A DNA stretch of 18,087 bases from Candidatus Falkowiibacteriota bacterium. Its GTDB lineage: Bacteria > Patescibacteriota > Patescibacteriia > CAIXNZ01. The stretch's first letter is position 1. The number at the start of each line of letters is the position of its first letter. The position numbers were made by a program, and so were the translations under genes. The stretch spans positions 1 through 18,087 of the forward strand of contig CAIXNZ010000127.1 of assembly GCA_903920975.1 (NCBI GenBank), in the 5' to 3' direction. Below the pieces are notes generated by a model. It did no database searches and was not told the origin of the DNA. It saw only the letters and a list, made by a program, of their open reading frames with translations. This document shows positions 7,626-15,425 of this stretch, in pieces.

Positions 7626-10600
7626 ATGGAGAAAAATAAAAATAAAATTAATCACGTGAAGAAAAATTTTCTGACCAAAATAAAAAATAATTTGGACAGA
7701 TTTTTAATTATTTTGATTGTGGGATTGCAATTGGCTCTGCTTATTAGTTATTTATATGTTGCTTATAAAAATAAATTAATTGCCAGTGAAGGTATCAGAG
7801 ATACCTTAACTTATCAGGGTAAAGTTGCTAATGCGCAGGGCGTACCGCCGCCAGATGGTCTATATGATATGCGTTTCAAAATTTATGATCAGGCTGAAGC
7901 CGGTAGTTTGCTTTGGACGGAAATCTGGAATGGCACAAACCAGGGATCAGCCGGCAGTAAGGTGAATGTTAATCAAGGTGTTTTTACGGTTGAATTAAAC
8001 TCCCTATGCGCCAGCTGGAGCGGAACTTGCGCCTCAAACGGGGGAGTAAATTTTACTACTGACAGTTTTTATCTGCAGGTTGAATTGGACTATAACGCTG
8101 ATGGAACATACGAAGAGATTTTTCTGCCACGAAAAAGATTTACAGCCACGCCTTATGCCATGAATGCTGAAAAGGTTGATGGTCATGACGCCGCTGATTT
8201 TGTTTTAAAAGCAGGTGATACCATGACTGGTGATTTAGAATCTTTAAATCTCAAAATTGATAAAAATGCCTATATTAATTATGGCGGCAGTGGCGGCTGG
8301 AATTTAGAATATGCTGCCGATGATTTGCCGGTCAGTGCCACGCCATCTTGGACAAAAAATGGCACCCAGACAGAAAGCGTGGCTGATGGTATTTTGCATT
8401 TAACCGATAGTTCGGATTCGGATGCCATTTATTATATTCGAGCAGAATCCAATATTTCAGTAACTTCACCGGTTATCGTTGAGGCCAGAGTTAAAGTTAT
8501 ATCTAGTAGTGGTGACAATTCACCGGGCATTAATATTTATAATGGCAGTAAAATTGGCGCTGTTCAATTTAAAACCGATAAAATTGAATATTTATATGAT
8601 CCTTCTAAGTATTATAATTTAGATTTGACTCAGTATCATTTAATCAGATTGGTGCAATTAGACAGTAATTTAAAAGTTTATGTTGATGGGGGAGGAACGG
8701 CAGTCATTGATACGGCACTCACCAATGACACCTCTGGCAAAGAAATTTATTTTGGTCACATCGGCACAACCGGAACAGGTGAAAGTTATTGGGACTATGT
8801 GCGTTATAGTTATAATGGAGAGGCTGGCAAACTTTATTTTTCCGGAGCAGAGGGTAATGAAAGCGCCTATCTACACTATGATAGTACTAATTCTGTTTTA
8901 GAAATAAATAAATCATTGAAATCGTTAGGTGATTTGGTTACTTCCGGGAAATTATCATTTGATAATGGTGTGAGTAATGACGCATACATAAAATGGAATT
9001 CTCAAACAAATCAAATAGAATTCGGGACTCCTATTTCCACTCCAAACTCTTTGCCATATTTAAATAATGCTGGCTCGCAACAAGATTATACCCATTATAC
9101 TAACAGTCATAAAATATTGGCTTATGATTTTTCAGATTCCAGCGGCACAACAGTGACTGATTTAGCCGGCCATGCCAATGGCACGCTGACTGCTGGAGCC
9201 TGGAAACAAAGCGGTTATATAGGTTATTGTCTGGCTTTTGGACTAACAAACGCATATGTTGATTTTGCTAATCCTGGCTTAAGCAACGATACTGGCGCAG
9301 TAGAAATGTGGGTCAGGCTAAATTCATTGAGTTCTGCCACAAATTATTTACTGTCTATGCAACAATCAAGTTCAAATCACGTGGTTTTATATAAAGAAAA
9401 CACGTCAGATTTGTATGCGTCAGTCGGCGATAGTGGCGCAATTGATACTGACTGGAATTTTCCTGATACTAATTGGCACCACATTGCCTTGGATTGGTAT
9501 AGCGGAAATCTTGAAGTTTTTGTGGATGGCGTAAGTATAAAAACTGGCACTTATTCAACTTTAGATGTTGACTCTTTCACCACTTTTAGACTTGGCTCTG
9601 ATTCTAGCGGAATCAATTCATTAGATGGCGATATTGACAGTTTTGCGATTTATGATTCGCCATTTACCGTCTCTGACGCTTTGAGTCATTATAATTCTGC
9701 CTATGCAGATATATTTGTAGCTAATAATATTGGTGATGGCTATGTTTTAACGACTTTAAGTGATTTAAATAGTTTGCCAGAGACATTAAATGGCAAATCT
9801 GATAAAACTGATCCAGTTTATTTCAATACTAGTAACAGGATGCTGGCCTTAAGCTTTTCCGAGGGTGGTGGCAATCAAACTCAGGATCAGGCCAATGGTA
9901 GTCAGGGTGCTATGTATGGAACTAGTTGGATTAAGCAGGGCTATCATGGTTTCGGCATGCAATTTGACGGTACAAATGATTATCTTGATTTTTCAGATAA
10001 CTCCAGCTATAACCCGGGCACTGATGATTTTAGCGTGGAGTTATTTATTAAATGTAATGCAGATACCACACAAACCGATAAAAGGATAATTTCTAGAAGA
10101 GACGGCGACACTGGTCTCGAGTTATTTTTTAATAGCAATAATGCCCCAACCTATTTCTTGGGCGATGGTTCAAACACAGTAGTAGGATCATTCTCTGGCT
10201 TAAATATTTGCAACGGCGATTGGATTCATGTTTTAATGTCTTTTGATCGTGACGGAAATGCCACTGTTTATAATAATGGCTATCCTATAAATACTACAAG
10301 TATTTCCAGCGTTAGCGGGGATATTTCCAATTCCAGCGATTTATTTATCGGCAGTGACGGCACTACTAATTTTTATAACGGTTTGTTAGACAGCGTGGTT
10401 ATCTATCGAGGATTGCTTCTAAATAGTTATGATGCCTATGCCAGAATATTTAACGGACCCGAATCGTTTATTTTAAGTAGTAGATCGGTTGCTAACAATT
10501 CAACCAATTTTGCCTCAATTAATTTATCTAATAATGGTTCAGCCGGCATATTTGCCAATTGGGGACAAAATAATCCTGATAATTATCCGCTAAGGATAGT

Positions 10601-10994
10601 AAATGATTCAAATTATGCGATAGGCGAAGATTCCGGGTATCATTTAATTTCATTTGGCAGTGATTTGAGTAATACATTCGGCAATTTGTCATGGGAAAAT
10701 AATACTGGTCAATTTATTCTAGACAGGGGATTATGGCTAGATGATGAGTCCTATGTAAATATTTTTGAGGGCAGGACAAGAATCGGGGGCAGTGGCTCGC
10801 CAAGTGAAGCTCTGGATGTTACGGGAAATATTCAATCCTCTGGTTGGATAACAGGAGAACTTCGCGCTATTGGTACTGCCCCGAGTACAAGTGGTGATTC
10901 TTGCACAGCCGGTGATATCAGATATGCCAGCGGATTTATTTATATTTGTATTGATACTGACACATGGAAAAGGGCGGAATTAACTAGTTGGTAA
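7626..10994 (+). CDS. Giant membrane-anchored fibre-like protein with three LamG/ConA-like domains
   Basis: 1122-aa surface protein. A short Lys/Asn-rich cytoplasmic end precedes a membrane helix at about 25-46 with no clear cleavage site, so a signal anchor is likely. Residues about 62-190 hold a YQGKVANAQGVPPPDGLYDM...RKRFTATPYAMNAEKVDG module common at the base of bacterial fibre-like proteins. FVLKAGDTMTGDL follows, as in tail-fibre stalks. Three jelly-roll regions come next: about 225-400, 495-698 and 736-945. The last two align well (ILAYDFSDSSG.. and MLALSFSEGGG..) and carry the LamG_3 features WHHIALDWYSGNLEVFVDG and WIHVLMSFDRDGNATVYNNG. The end, PSEALDVTGNI then SCTAGDIRYASGFIYICIDT, resembles the tips of fibre proteins. 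It lacks the four-Cys domain of its neighbours. A glycan-binding adhesin is the likeliest role, by inference. It starts six bases after the previous stop. Confidence 0.88.
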   Translation: MEKNKNKINHVKKNFLTKIKNNLDRFLIILIVGLQLALLISYLYVAYKNKLIASEGIRDTLTYQGKVANAQGVPPPDGLYDMRFKIYDQAEAGSLLWTEIWNGTNQGSAGSKVNVNQGVFTVELNSLCASWSGTCASNGGVNFTTDSFYLQVELDYNADGTYEEIFLPRKRFTATPYAMNAEKVDGHDAADFVLKAGDTMTGDLESLNLKIDKNAYINYGGSGGWNLEYAADDLPVSATPSWTKNGTQTESVADGILHLTDSSDSDAIYYIRAESNISVTSPVIVEARVKVISSSGDNSPGINIYNGSKIGAVQFKTDKIEYLYDPSKYYNLDLTQYHLIRLVQLDSNLKVYVDGGGTAVIDTALTNDTSGKEIYFGHIGTTGTGESYWDYVRYSYNGEAGKLYFSGAEGNESAYLHYDSTNSVLEINKSLKSLGDLVTSGKLSFDNGVSNDAYIKWNSQTNQIEFGTPISTPNSLPYLNNAGSQQDYTHYTNSHKILAYDFSDSSGTTVTDLAGHANGTLTAGAWKQSGYIGYCLAFGLTNAYVDFANPGLSNDTGAVEMWVRLNSLSSATNYLLSMQQSSSNHVVLYKENTSDLYASVGDSGAIDTDWNFPDTNWHHIALDWYSGNLEVFVDGVSIKTGTYSTLDVDSFTTFRLGSDSSGINSLDGDIDSFAIYDSPFTVSDALSHYNSAYADIFVANNIGDGYVLTTLSDLNSLPETLNGKSDKTDPVYFNTSNRMLALSFSEGGGNQTQDQANGSQGAMYGTSWIKQGYHGFGMQFDGTNDYLDFSDNSSYNPGTDDFSVELFIKCNADTTQTDKRIISRRDGDTGLELFFNSNNAPTYFLGDGSNTVVGSFSGLNICNGDWIHVLMSFDRDGNATVYNNGYPINTTSISSVSGDISNSSDLFIGSDGTTNFYNGLLDSVVIYRGLLLNSYDAYARIFNGPESFILSSRSVANNSTNFASINLSNNGSAGIFANWGQNNPDNYPLRIVNDSNYAIGEDSGYHLISFGSDLSNTFGNLSWENNTGQFILDRGLWLDDESYVNIFEGRTRIGGSGSPSEALDVTGNIQSSGWITGELRAIGTAPSTSGDSCTAGDIRYASGFIYICIDTDTWKRAELTSW

Positions 10995-10995
10995 T

Positions 10996-11286
10996 ATGCA
11001 GCATATTAAAGTACTGTTAAATAAGCGTTTGAGACAAACCGGTCTATCGAAAAATATTAATACTTCATTGGTAATAGAAGAATTTGAGGTTTTGATAGAA
11101 CAAGCACTGGGTGAAAAAGTCTACGCCAGAATCAAACCTTTATATATTAAAAATAAAATTTTAACTGTGGCTTGCTTAAGTTCAGTTATGGCTCAAGAAT
11201 TGAATATCAGAAAAAGACAATTAATTGCACAAATAAATAAAAAGTTTGGCAGTTTGGTATTAAAAGACATTAGATTTATTCTCTAG
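10996..11286 (+). CDS. dciA: DciA-like (DUF721) replicative helicase loader
   Basis: 96-aa protein that fits the short DUF721/DciA family. It has an N-terminal LNKRLRQTGLSKNI segment, a central IEEFEVLIEQALGEKVYARIKPLYIKNKILTV region matching the family's W..ivGe.la..t.p..l.ng.L.v pattern (Phe-Glu replaces the usual Trp), then SSVMAQELNIRKRQLIAQIN and the closing VLKDIRFIL. DciA proteins interact with the DnaB helicase and support its loading in bacteria lacking DnaC or DnaI. The gene starts one base after the stop of the giant surface protein, so it is probably translated from the same mRNA. It sits where CPR genomes often keep small housekeeping genes and has no obvious link to surface proteins. 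The family call rests on pattern recognition of a short, diverged sequence. Confidence 0.7.
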   Translation: MQHIKVLLNKRLRQTGLSKNINTSLVIEEFEVLIEQALGEKVYARIKPLYIKNKILTVACLSSVMAQELNIRKRQLIAQINKKFGSLVLKDIRFIL

Positions 11287-11330
11287 TTAATTCAATAGAA
11301 AAATTGCTAAACTAAGCTAAATTTTGGCAT

Positions 11331-11359
11331 TTGTCAAAAAATTTTTTTTATGATAAAAT
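11331..11359 (+). promoter_or_regulatory. Extended -10 promoter for the membrane protein-proS operon
   Basis: TTGTCA (11331-11336), a 17-base spacer and TAAAAT (11354-11359), with TG at 11351-11352 giving an extended -10. Transcription should start near 11366, leaving a leader of about 15 bases before the ATG at 11382. This promoter also settles the start codon of the next gene: the in-frame TTG at 11331 is the -35 box itself and cannot be on the transcript. Confidence 0.65.
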
Positions 11360-11381
11360 TAAGCCATCTAATTTTAAATAT

Positions 11382-11768
11382 ATGTCATTAAGAAATTATA
11401 TTTTATTAATGCTTTTTACTACCCTGGCTTGCTTGCTGTTGCTTTTGGCAGTTATTTATTTTTTTGAACCGATAAGTTTTTGGGCGGTGATTTTTTTCTA
11501 TGCCAGTTTATTTTTAACCCTGCTTGGCGCTGCTTCCTTAATCGGATTATTTATCAGGCTAATATTTACCAAAGACACTTTGGTTTTTAAAAAAGTGACT
11601 ACCTCTTTTAGACAAGCAATTTGGTTTTCTCTGCTAATTGTAATTTGCTTATATTTAAATCGGCTAGATTTATTTGCTTGGAAAAATATAGTATTATTAA
11701 TAATTGCCTTAGCTCTGATTGAAATATTTTTTATGAGTTATAAATCAAAACATAGTATAAAAATATGA
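11382..11768 (+). CDS. Small four-helix integral membrane protein, unknown function
   Basis: 128-aa hydrophobic protein with about four membrane segments (residues about 6-28, 32-60, 78-95 and 100-118), short basic loops (FKKVTTSFRQ) and a Lys-rich tail. I recognise no family. An in-frame TTG at 11331 would add 17 residues (SKNFFYDKIKPSNFKY), but that stretch is the promoter, so the ATG at 11382 is chosen. Its stop overlaps the proS start as ATGA, suggesting translational coupling. The neighbourhood gives no specific role, since proS is a housekeeping gene. Confidence 0.75.
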   Translation: MSLRNYILLMLFTTLACLLLLLAVIYFFEPISFWAVIFFYASLFLTLLGAASLIGLFIRLIFTKDTLVFKKVTTSFRQAIWFSLLIVICLYLNRLDLFAWKNIVLLIIALALIEIFFMSYKSKHSIKI

Positions 11769-13018
11769 GACAATCAATTTTATTTACAAAAACCAGAAAG
11801 GAAATCGGCACAGACGAAGTTAGTTTAAATGCCTCCTTACTTATTAGAGGAGGTTTTATTGACAAGCTGAGTGCCGGCATTTATACTTATTTGCCACTGG
11901 GCCTAAAAGTTATTGATAAAATTAAAAACATTATCAGGGAAGAAATGAATGCTATGGGCGGGCAAGAGATTTTGATGCCAGCCTTAACACCGAAAGAAAT
12001 TTGGGAAACAACCAATCGCTGGAACAATTTTGACGCACTCTTTAGATTGTCAAATATTGAAGGTAAAGAATATGCTTTGGGCGCAACTCATGAGGAAATA
12101 GTCACGCCCTTATTAAAAAAATATATTTTTTCCTATAAGGATTTGCCAAAATTTGTTTATCAGATTCAGACAAAATTTAGAAATGAGCCCCGGGCCAAGT
12201 CCGGCTTATTGCGCGGGCGCGAATTTTTAATGAAAGATTTATATTCCTTTCATGCTGATCAGAATGATTTGGATAAATATTATGAAAAAGCCATTCGGGC
12301 ATATTTTAAAGTTTTTAAGCGTCTTGAATTGGATAAATTGACTTATTTAACTTTTGCTTCTGGCGGAGCTTTTTCTAAATATTCTCATGAGTTCCAGACT
12401 TTGGCTGCCAATGGCGAAGATACGATTTATATTTGTGAAAAATGTAAAATTGCTTATAACAAAGAAATTATCAATGAGATTTCTGAATGCCAAAATTGCA
12501 AATTAGACAAAGATAAATTTAAAGAAGCTAAGTCTATTGAAACAGGGAATATCTTCAAATTAGGCTCCAGATTCTCCAAGTCATTTGATTTTAAATTTAA
12601 AGATAAAGATGGCCAGGAACAGGATGTTATTATGGGTTGTTATGGCATGGGGCCAAGCAGAATCATGGGCACCTTAGCAGAGATTTTTAATGACGGGAAA
12701 GGACTGATTTGGCCCATTACTGTTACTCCATTTACTGTTCATTTTATCTTGATATCAAAGGATAATGCTCTTGCCAAAAAGGCCGATAAATTATATGATG
12801 ATTTAACAAAAATGGGCCTTGAAGTTTTATATGATGACCGCGATGAAACAGCCGGTGTTAAACTTAATGACAGTGACTTGATTGGTATTCCTTTTAGGCT
12901 AATATTAAGCGAAAAAACACTTAAAGCAGACTCCGTAGAAATTAAAAGGAGAGATTCAGATAAAGTTGAATTAATTAAGATTGTCAAGATCGCAGATTAT
13001 TTCAAATCAAGGATTTAA
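11765..13018 (+). CDS. proS: Prolyl-tRNA synthetase, short form lacking the editing domain
   Basis: 417-aa class II synthetase that charges tRNA-Pro with proline in the cytoplasm. Motif 1 lies around residues 52-75 (REEMNAMGGQEILMPAL, then WETTNRW). Motif 2 is at about 138-163 (FRNEPRAKSGLLRGREFLMKD), with GGAFSKYSHEF downstream. Motif 3 is at about 291-306 (GCYGMGPSRIMGTLAE). The anticodon-binding domain follows from about 325 (PFTVHFILIS to the C terminus). Typical bacterial enzymes of about 570 residues carry an insertion of roughly 180 residues between motifs 2 and 3 that deacylates Ala-tRNA-Pro. Here only a short stretch remains, with Cys224-x2-Cys227 and Cys242-x2-Cys245, which looks like a zinc knuckle. 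It overlaps the upstream membrane-protein gene by four bases and precedes mreB by 12. Confidence 0.96.
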   Translation: MRQSILFTKTRKEIGTDEVSLNASLLIRGGFIDKLSAGIYTYLPLGLKVIDKIKNIIREEMNAMGGQEILMPALTPKEIWETTNRWNNFDALFRLSNIEGKEYALGATHEEIVTPLLKKYIFSYKDLPKFVYQIQTKFRNEPRAKSGLLRGREFLMKDLYSFHADQNDLDKYYEKAIRAYFKVFKRLELDKLTYLTFASGGAFSKYSHEFQTLAANGEDTIYICEKCKIAYNKEIINEISECQNCKLDKDKFKEAKSIETGNIFKLGSRFSKSFDFKFKDKDGQEQDVIMGCYGMGPSRIMGTLAEIFNDGKGLIWPITVTPFTVHFILISKDNALAKKADKLYDDLTKMGLEVLYDDRDETAGVKLNDSDLIGIPFRLILSEKTLKADSVEIKRRDSDKVELIKIVKIADYFKSRI

Positions 13019-13030
13019 ATTTTATTTAAT

Positions 13031-14083
13031 ATGATTTTTGACCGATTATTAGGAAGATTTTCCAAGGATGTTGGCATTGATTTAGGCACTGCTAATACTT
13101 TAGTTTATGTCAAAGATAGGGGAATCATTATAAATGAGCCATCAGTCGTGGCTATTAATCAAAAAACAGGACAAATTATTGCCGTGGGCAATGAAGCCAA
13201 AAAAATGATTGGCAAAACTCCGACGCACATTGTGGCGGTCAAGCCATTAAGTGATGGCGTGATTTCTGACTTTGAAGTAACGGAAAAAATGTTAAAATAT
13301 TTTATTGATAAAGTGCATGAAGGCGGTTTTAGCTTGTTTGCCAGACCTAGGGTAGTAATTGGCATCCCCCTGGACATTACTGAAGTTGAAAAAAAGGCCG
13401 TTGAAGATGCTGCCTACTCAGCCGGCGCTCGCAAGGTATATTTAGTGGAAGAGCCTATGGCTGCTGCAATTGGTTGTCGTCTGCCCATACAAGAAGCAAT
13501 CGGCAATATGATCGTTGATATTGGCGGCGGCACAAGTGAAATCGCGGTCATTTCTTTAAGTGGAGTGGTAACATGGAAATCAATAAAAATTGCCGGTGAA
13601 GAGATGAACAAAAATATTATTCAATATGCGCGAAGCAAATTCAATCTGCTTTTGGGTGAAAAAGTGGCTGAAGAAATCAAAATAAAAATAGGTTCAGCGA
13701 CCGAACAGCAGCAGGTGCTGGAGGCTCAGATGCGCGGCCGAGATTTAGTAACTGGTTTACCTCGTGAAATTATTGTTAATGATGAACAAATCAGAGATGC
13801 CCTGTCAAAATCAATAAGAATTATCATTGACAATATTAAAGCTACGCTGGAAATAACCCCGCCGGAATTAGTGGCTGATATTTTTGAACGCGGTATTACC
13901 ATCAGTGGCGGGGGAGCGCTTTTAAAAGGCTTGGATAAAGCGATTTCACGCGCCACCCAAATTCCAGTTTATATTGCCGATGATCCCCTTACTACAGTAG
14001 TTCGAGGAACCGGTTATTTATTAGATAATTTAGAATTACTAAAAACTATTTGTTGTCCGCCAACTTCTGAAGAATCATCATAA
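13031..14083 (+). CDS. mreB: Rod-shape protein MreB (bacterial actin)
   Basis: 350-aa MreB, near the usual length. ATP-binding signatures of the actin/Hsp70 fold are intact: phosphate 1 VGIDLGTANTLVY (about 13-26), phosphate 2 MIVDIGGGTSEIAVISL (about 159-175), and the adenosine motif TISGGGALLKGLDK (about 289-303), with LVEEPMAAAIG between them. MreB forms membrane-bound filaments that organise the elongation machinery. The N terminus (IFDRLLGRF) is short and amphipathic and could serve as a membrane tether. It is the first gene of mreB-mreC-mreD-mrdA. No promoter is obvious in the 12-base gap, so it may be read from the proS transcript. Confidence 0.97.
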   Translation: MIFDRLLGRFSKDVGIDLGTANTLVYVKDRGIIINEPSVVAINQKTGQIIAVGNEAKKMIGKTPTHIVAVKPLSDGVISDFEVTEKMLKYFIDKVHEGGFSLFARPRVVIGIPLDITEVEKKAVEDAAYSAGARKVYLVEEPMAAAIGCRLPIQEAIGNMIVDIGGGTSEIAVISLSGVVTWKSIKIAGEEMNKNIIQYARSKFNLLLGEKVAEEIKIKIGSATEQQQVLEAQMRGRDLVTGLPREIIVNDEQIRDALSKSIRIIIDNIKATLEITPPELVADIFERGITISGGGALLKGLDKAISRATQIPVYIADDPLTTVVRGTGYLLDNLELLKTICCPPTSEESS

Positions 14084-14085
14084 AT

Positions 14086-14895
14086 ATGATAGCTGAAAGA
14101 AAAAATCGCCAAATCAAATTTTATATTGCGGCAGTTGTTATACTGCTCGTTTTTTTACATTATCTGGGCGCCCTGGCAGTGATTGAAGATTATTGCTTGG
14201 AGGTGCTGGCCGGCGTACAAAATAATACTTATACTTTTTTTAACAAATTAAAATACTCTTTTGTAAATTATCAAGAAGCCCAAAATTTTAAAAAGGCCAA
14301 CAGCGAGCAAAAAGAACAGATCAATCAATTGACCTATGAAATCAGCCAGCTTAAATCAATCGAAGGTGAAAATGAGAAATTAAGGCAGGCTCTGGATTTT
14401 AAAAAGGATAAAGACTTTGATTTGCTGATGGCCAAAGTGATTAGCCGCGATTTAAATCGGCCCAATACTTTAATCATTAATAAAGGAGAATTTGACGGTT
14501 TAAAAAATGGTTATCCGGTTATTGTAGATAACGGCATTATAGTCGGTAAAATTATCGACGTGCGAAAAAATACTGCAACCATTTTGCTTTTAACAGACCA
14601 GCTTAGTCAACTGGTTGTCAGCCTGATAAATAGCAATAAGGCAATCGGCGTTGCCAAGGGAGATTTTGGGCTAAGTATAAAGGTAGAATCAATACCTCAG
14701 GATTTGGAAATAAAAGAAAGTGATTTAATAATTACTTCTGGTTTAGAAAATGATATTCCCAGGGGCTTGATAATCGGCAAGGTCAATCGCATAATCAGTT
14801 ATGAAAATGAGCTTTTTAAATCAGCCACTATTAGTCCTTTGACTGATTATGGCGAGATTAGCGTTTTGGGTGTGGTAATTCCTAAAAACCCTTAG
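14086..14895 (+). CDS. mreC: Rod-shape determining protein MreC
   Basis: 269-aa MreC. A short basic N terminus precedes one membrane helix (about 12-33), then a coiled coil (about 60-105, EQKEQINQLTYEISQLKSIE) and the paired beta-barrel region outside the membrane (about 110-265), with KVISRDLNRPNTLIINKGE, NGYPVIVDNGIIVGKIIDV and TSGLENDIPRGLIIGKV as typical family phrases. MreC links MreB to the PBP2/RodA synthase and helps activate it. It starts two bases after mreB, with mreD two bases later. Nothing is missing compared with the family. Confidence 0.95.
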   Translation: MIAERKNRQIKFYIAAVVILLVFLHYLGALAVIEDYCLEVLAGVQNNTYTFFNKLKYSFVNYQEAQNFKKANSEQKEQINQLTYEISQLKSIEGENEKLRQALDFKKDKDFDLLMAKVISRDLNRPNTLIINKGEFDGLKNGYPVIVDNGIIVGKIIDVRKNTATILLLTDQLSQLVVSLINSNKAIGVAKGDFGLSIKVESIPQDLEIKESDLIITSGLENDIPRGLIIGKVNRIISYENELFKSATISPLTDYGEISVLGVVIPKNP

Positions 14896-14897
14896 CT

Positions 14898-15422
14898 ATG
14901 CTTAAATATTTCTACTATTTTGTTATTTCTTTAGTCTTGGTGCTTTTAGTCCAAAGCTTATTTTCCAGTTTGGGAATTTTTAGCAATCTAAATCTGCTTT
15001 TGATTTTCATGATTTTTGTTTTGATTGTCTGGGGTTTTAATATTGCTTTTATCTATGCTTTGTTCATCGGGCTTTTTTTGAATATCTATTCTTATATGCC
15101 GTTAGGAACTTTCATAATAATTTATTTGATAATATTATTTGGCGCGAATTTTTTATATAAAAATGTTTTTATAAATTTTTCATTATTTACCAGCTTGATA
15201 CTAATAATTTTAGCCACACTCTTATATCAAATTTTGTATGTAATTTTTAATTTTCTTTTCTATTTAATCGGCTTGGTTGCTATTTATACACCCCTGGATA
15301 AGATATTTCTATCAAATTTAATCTGGCAACTTGCTTTAAATTCAATTTTAATCGCTTTAATATTTATTTTTGGCCAGGTGACCAGCAAGAAATTAAATTT
15401 AGCTTTTTTAATTAAACGATAA
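14898..15422 (+). CDS. mreD: Rod-shape determining protein MreD
   Basis: 174-aa, extremely hydrophobic protein with five to six membrane segments, no Cys and few charged residues, as expected for MreD. Sequence conservation in this family is low, so the call relies on position between mreC and mrdA, length and topology. SLGIFSNLNLLLIFMIFVL and the following GFNIAFIYALFIGLFLNIYS match the usual first half of MreD. It is the membrane partner of MreC in the elongation complex. It starts two bases after mreC, with mrdA three bases further on. Confidence 0.88.
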   Translation: MLKYFYYFVISLVLVLLVQSLFSSLGIFSNLNLLLIFMIFVLIVWGFNIAFIYALFIGLFLNIYSYMPLGTFIIIYLIILFGANFLYKNVFINFSLFTSLILIILATLLYQILYVIFNFLFYLIGLVAIYTPLDKIFLSNLIWQLALNSILIALIFIFGQVTSKKLNLAFLIKR

Positions 15423-15425
15423 TTC

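Noticed and set aside
7626..10994. Prophage tail-fibre gene
   Set aside because: The fibre-like motifs are set in a protein with an N-terminal membrane anchor, and no phage genes are nearby.
11298..11326. Weak hairpin (aaaattgct...agctaaatttt) after the DciA-like gene as a terminator
   Set aside because: The stem is almost all A-T with a bulge and is not followed by a T-run at the right place, so I do not list it as a terminator.
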